DNA from: Prochilodus magdalenae
Taxonomy: Eukaryota; Chordata; Actinopteri; Characiformes; Prochilodontidae
Direction: 5' to 3'
Assembly (NCBI GenBank): GCA_024036415.1
Contig: JAMWET010000614.1
Span: 1 to 64,000 of the forward strand
Length of the DNA stretch: 64,000 bases
This document shows positions 61,468-64,000 of this stretch, piece after piece. Position 1 is the stretch's first letter; every line of letters starts with the position of its first letter. Below the pieces are notes generated by a model. That model did not search any database. It was not told the origin of the DNA and worked only from the letters and a program-made list of their open reading frames with translations. The translations under genes and the position numbers were made by a program.

Positions 61468-64000
61468 CTAAGTAGAGAGAAACACAGAGGCACATGGTGA
61501 AACAGCTATAACGTTCATTTGAGTGGGTTTAAGCTAAAACATTCATTTAGATCCAAGCACCCAGTCTCCACCCTTCTGAACCCCAGTTAGGAGCTGCTTC
61601 CCCTTTACGCATGCTGACCAACAGACTTGCAGGAAACAAAACCAAAGGGACATTTAAAACATACTGGACTGTCTAAAAAAGTCTTACTTGTGTCATGGTT
61701 GTGTCATACACACAAACTGCCCTTAAGTTTAGAGCATTAAAAGAAGCGAGTGGTTTCATTATGAAGCTTTAAAACACCAGAAGTGACGAAAAGTTAGAAG
61801 AAAAGGATCAAAACACACACAAATCACACACACAAAACATACACACAGACATCCGGACACATGTGTTTCAGACATATGGCAAACAAGATGTCCCCCAAAC
61901 AACCACAGACAAACTTGTCCGCTCCACAACTATAAACTACGACTATATGAGTCATATCAGCAGTGTCCAGGTAATTACAAATAAGTAAGTAGGGACACTC
62001 TCACTATAAGCCCATTCTTTGTTCGTCAGCCTGAAAAATGATACAGTTTAAGTGTGAGTGAATCACAGAACACATTAATACATTCATAGAACGATTTATA
62101 CTGTATAATACATGTATTTTGCCACATGTATTTTTGCCGCATGAGTGCTACAGAGCATTTTTGACCTCAGCTTTGCTCTTTTTACACTATATAAGCACCC
62201 CTTTGAAGAACTGATGATTTACTCATAATTGATTATTTATACTGAACAGAGCATAAATCACAGGTATAAAACAGAGGTATGATACAAAGACTGATTTTTT
62301 TTACATAAAGCATCAACCATGTCTGACACTTTGTCAAACAGTTAAAACAGTGCTTCTGCTGATTACCAGCAGAGGGAAGTGTTGCTGCATTATTTCTGTC
62401 TACCGCGCTGCATGGATTGTTTGGATACTCATGTTCAGCTAAGTAAAAACAAAGACATGCCTTCCAAGCTTTCTAAACTCTAAATCTGAATTTCTCAACC
62501 ATTTGTGAAATCTTTGAAATGCCAGCCACTCATCCAGCTTTTGCATTTCAGTTTTCCTGAGCCAGCAACATTTAGTTGTGCTAACCCCAACTCAGACCCA
62601 GTCAGCAAACCACAATTATATACCAGTGTCTGTTTCTCTCTCTCAATATGCAGTTGACAGCCAAGAAAAGCTCCTCTAGCTCACTCCATGACAAAACACA
62701 CCCCACAGTCCACACAAGCCTCTATAGCCATGGTGCATGAATTTCCACACTCTTAAAAGGGATCTTTTTAGTAATTTCAGACAATTACTATAGTATATTA
62801 CATATCACATTGTGAGATGGTACTACATGAATACTATACCATAGTTTTGTAAAGGAGGAAAGGAAGAAAAAGGAAAAAAAAACGGTTAAGTTATAAAATC
62901 CCATATAAAAATAAATGCATATTGATACATACACTGAATCTTGGAAAAAAAAAAAAACTTTCTATCCAGCTGTTTTTCCCGATACTGATGCCAATATTAC
63001 GAACAAAACTATTCAGTGGTTCACTGTGTCTTATGACACATTAGTATGTATGTTACTTTGATGAAGTAAAAGTGGGAGGGCTTTTGCAACACAGTTCCTG
63101 ACAAAGCACAGACTTTCTGAATTCACTAGATGTGCCTAAAGAGTTCTGTGGAAGTGTTAAGTAGTATAGAATGGAAGTTAGGATACTATTCTAAAGAAAC
63201 TGACAGATTTAATGTAAATACAGCACATTCCCCTAGGCTAACATCAGCTAAAGCACTAAGGGGAAGAGAACAATACAGGCCATCATTTACAAGTAGTAAA
63301 ACAAACAGACAAGAGGGAGAGGGAGAGAAGAAGAGGGAGGGAGAGAGAGAATGAAAAAGGTTTAATGAATAAAACATTAACTCTGAAATTATGCTTATGA
63401 ATCCCCTAGGCATAGCATGCTTGGGTACAAAAAAAAAAGAAAAAAAAAAAGGTTGGCATGGCAGAAAAAGGAACTGAGAGCGTTTTTGCCTGCTCCGAGA
63501 TTTCTAGGGAAAGTCTGATGCACATGAGGTTGGCTGGACAGTGACTGGCACCGTAGCCTTCTCAAAAGGTCAGAACACTCTTCCAGACAGCACTCAGTAG
63601 TTCATAGCTCACTCTAATGAGCTCAATGGTTAAGTCATTCACTTTGTGGACATCAAAAACCAAAAAAGAGAGTCCAGGAACTCTGTATTTAAGCTCAGCT
63701 AGTTAGGCCGACTGCAGCCAGACATACAACACTGAGCAGAGGCATGAAACCAACAGTACACTGTTAAAAATACAGACACCCAAATGGGTTTGTTGGAGAG
63801 ACTTCGTACTACAACAACCAACCACACTAAACATAAGTCTGAAGAACCTCTTAACTTGTAATAAAGGAACCATACGTCCATGTCAAGAACCATTTAGAAG
63901 CCTTTATTATTAAGAGTATAACTGTGGTGGAAATCTACTTCTAATGCTTCTGCTAAATGCATCAGAACTCACTCCGAACTAAAGGCACAAGACTGCAGCT
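61468..64000 (-). other. 5' intron of rin2, right end of window
   Basis: Upstream of the first recognised rin2 exon (acceptor CTACTTAG). The missing N-terminal exon or exons were not found here and probably lie beyond the window. Contents are AT-rich DNA, poly-A runs, a purine-rich patch near 63310-63350 and a small MITE at 63757-63920. Confidence 0.6.
63757..63920. mobile_element. Small MITE with TACACTxTTAAxAATA ends
   Basis: The left end TACACTGTTAAAAATACAG and the complement of the right end (TATACTCTTAATAATAAAGG) are similar, and the inside has AAGAACCTCTT and AAGAACCATTT phrases common in this kind of fish element. Confidence 0.42.

Overview
The window looks like nuclear DNA of a ray-finned (teleost) fish. 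Genes are split by GT-AG introns, vertebrate proteins are recognisable, and most of the space between exons is fish-type repeats: Tc1-like transposons, a hAT-type element, a tRNA-derived SINE, LINE tails, MITEs and microsatellites. I cannot fix the species; an otophysan fish is only a guess from repeat style. From left to right the gene order is ddx43 remnant (+), cgas (-), eef1a1 (-), slc17a5 (-), rin2 (-). The first four match, in order and orientation, the human 6q13 block DDX43-CGAS-MTO1-EEF1A1-SLC17A5, except that no trace of mto1 was found. About 11.6 kb of its expected place is filled by one large DNA transposon. LAYOUT: 0-4 kb holds decayed 3' exons of ddx43. 5.4-10.2 kb holds the five exons of cgas (cytosolic DNA sensor); exons 1-4 read cleanly but the last exon carries a frameshift, a 15-G run and an in-frame stop. 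10.9-22.5 kb is an En/Spm (CACTA)-like element with a perfect 17-bp terminal inverted repeat. It carries two genes on the minus strand: an 898-codon zinc-finger transposase-like ORF and a four-exon, 519-residue PB1/SAMD3-like gene. A hAT-type element and small MITEs are nested inside. 22.5-27.1 kb holds a decayed Tc1 transposon and a diverged duplicate of the eef1a1 downstream region, which also supplies an 'empty site' for the CACTA insertion. 27.1-30.8 kb is complete eef1a1 (462 aa). 31.5-41.3 kb is complete slc17a5 (sialin, 489 aa, 11 exons) with Tc1 copies in intron 3. 42.7-43.3 kb is a diverged tandem repeat of about 40 bp. 43.6-61.5 kb is rin2, whose 5' exons run off the right end. FUNCTION: the genes are not an operon. 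eEF1A1 delivers aminoacyl-tRNA to ribosomes, sialin exports sialic acid from lysosomes, RIN2 is a Ras effector and Rab5 exchange factor, and cGAS senses DNA and makes 2'3'-cGAMP. The most interesting points are the coordinated decay of ddx43 and the cgas tail beside a very large two-gene transposon, and the likely alternative splicing of that transposon from one shared 5' exon. All identifications come from recognising protein motifs and splice signals by eye; no database search was run.
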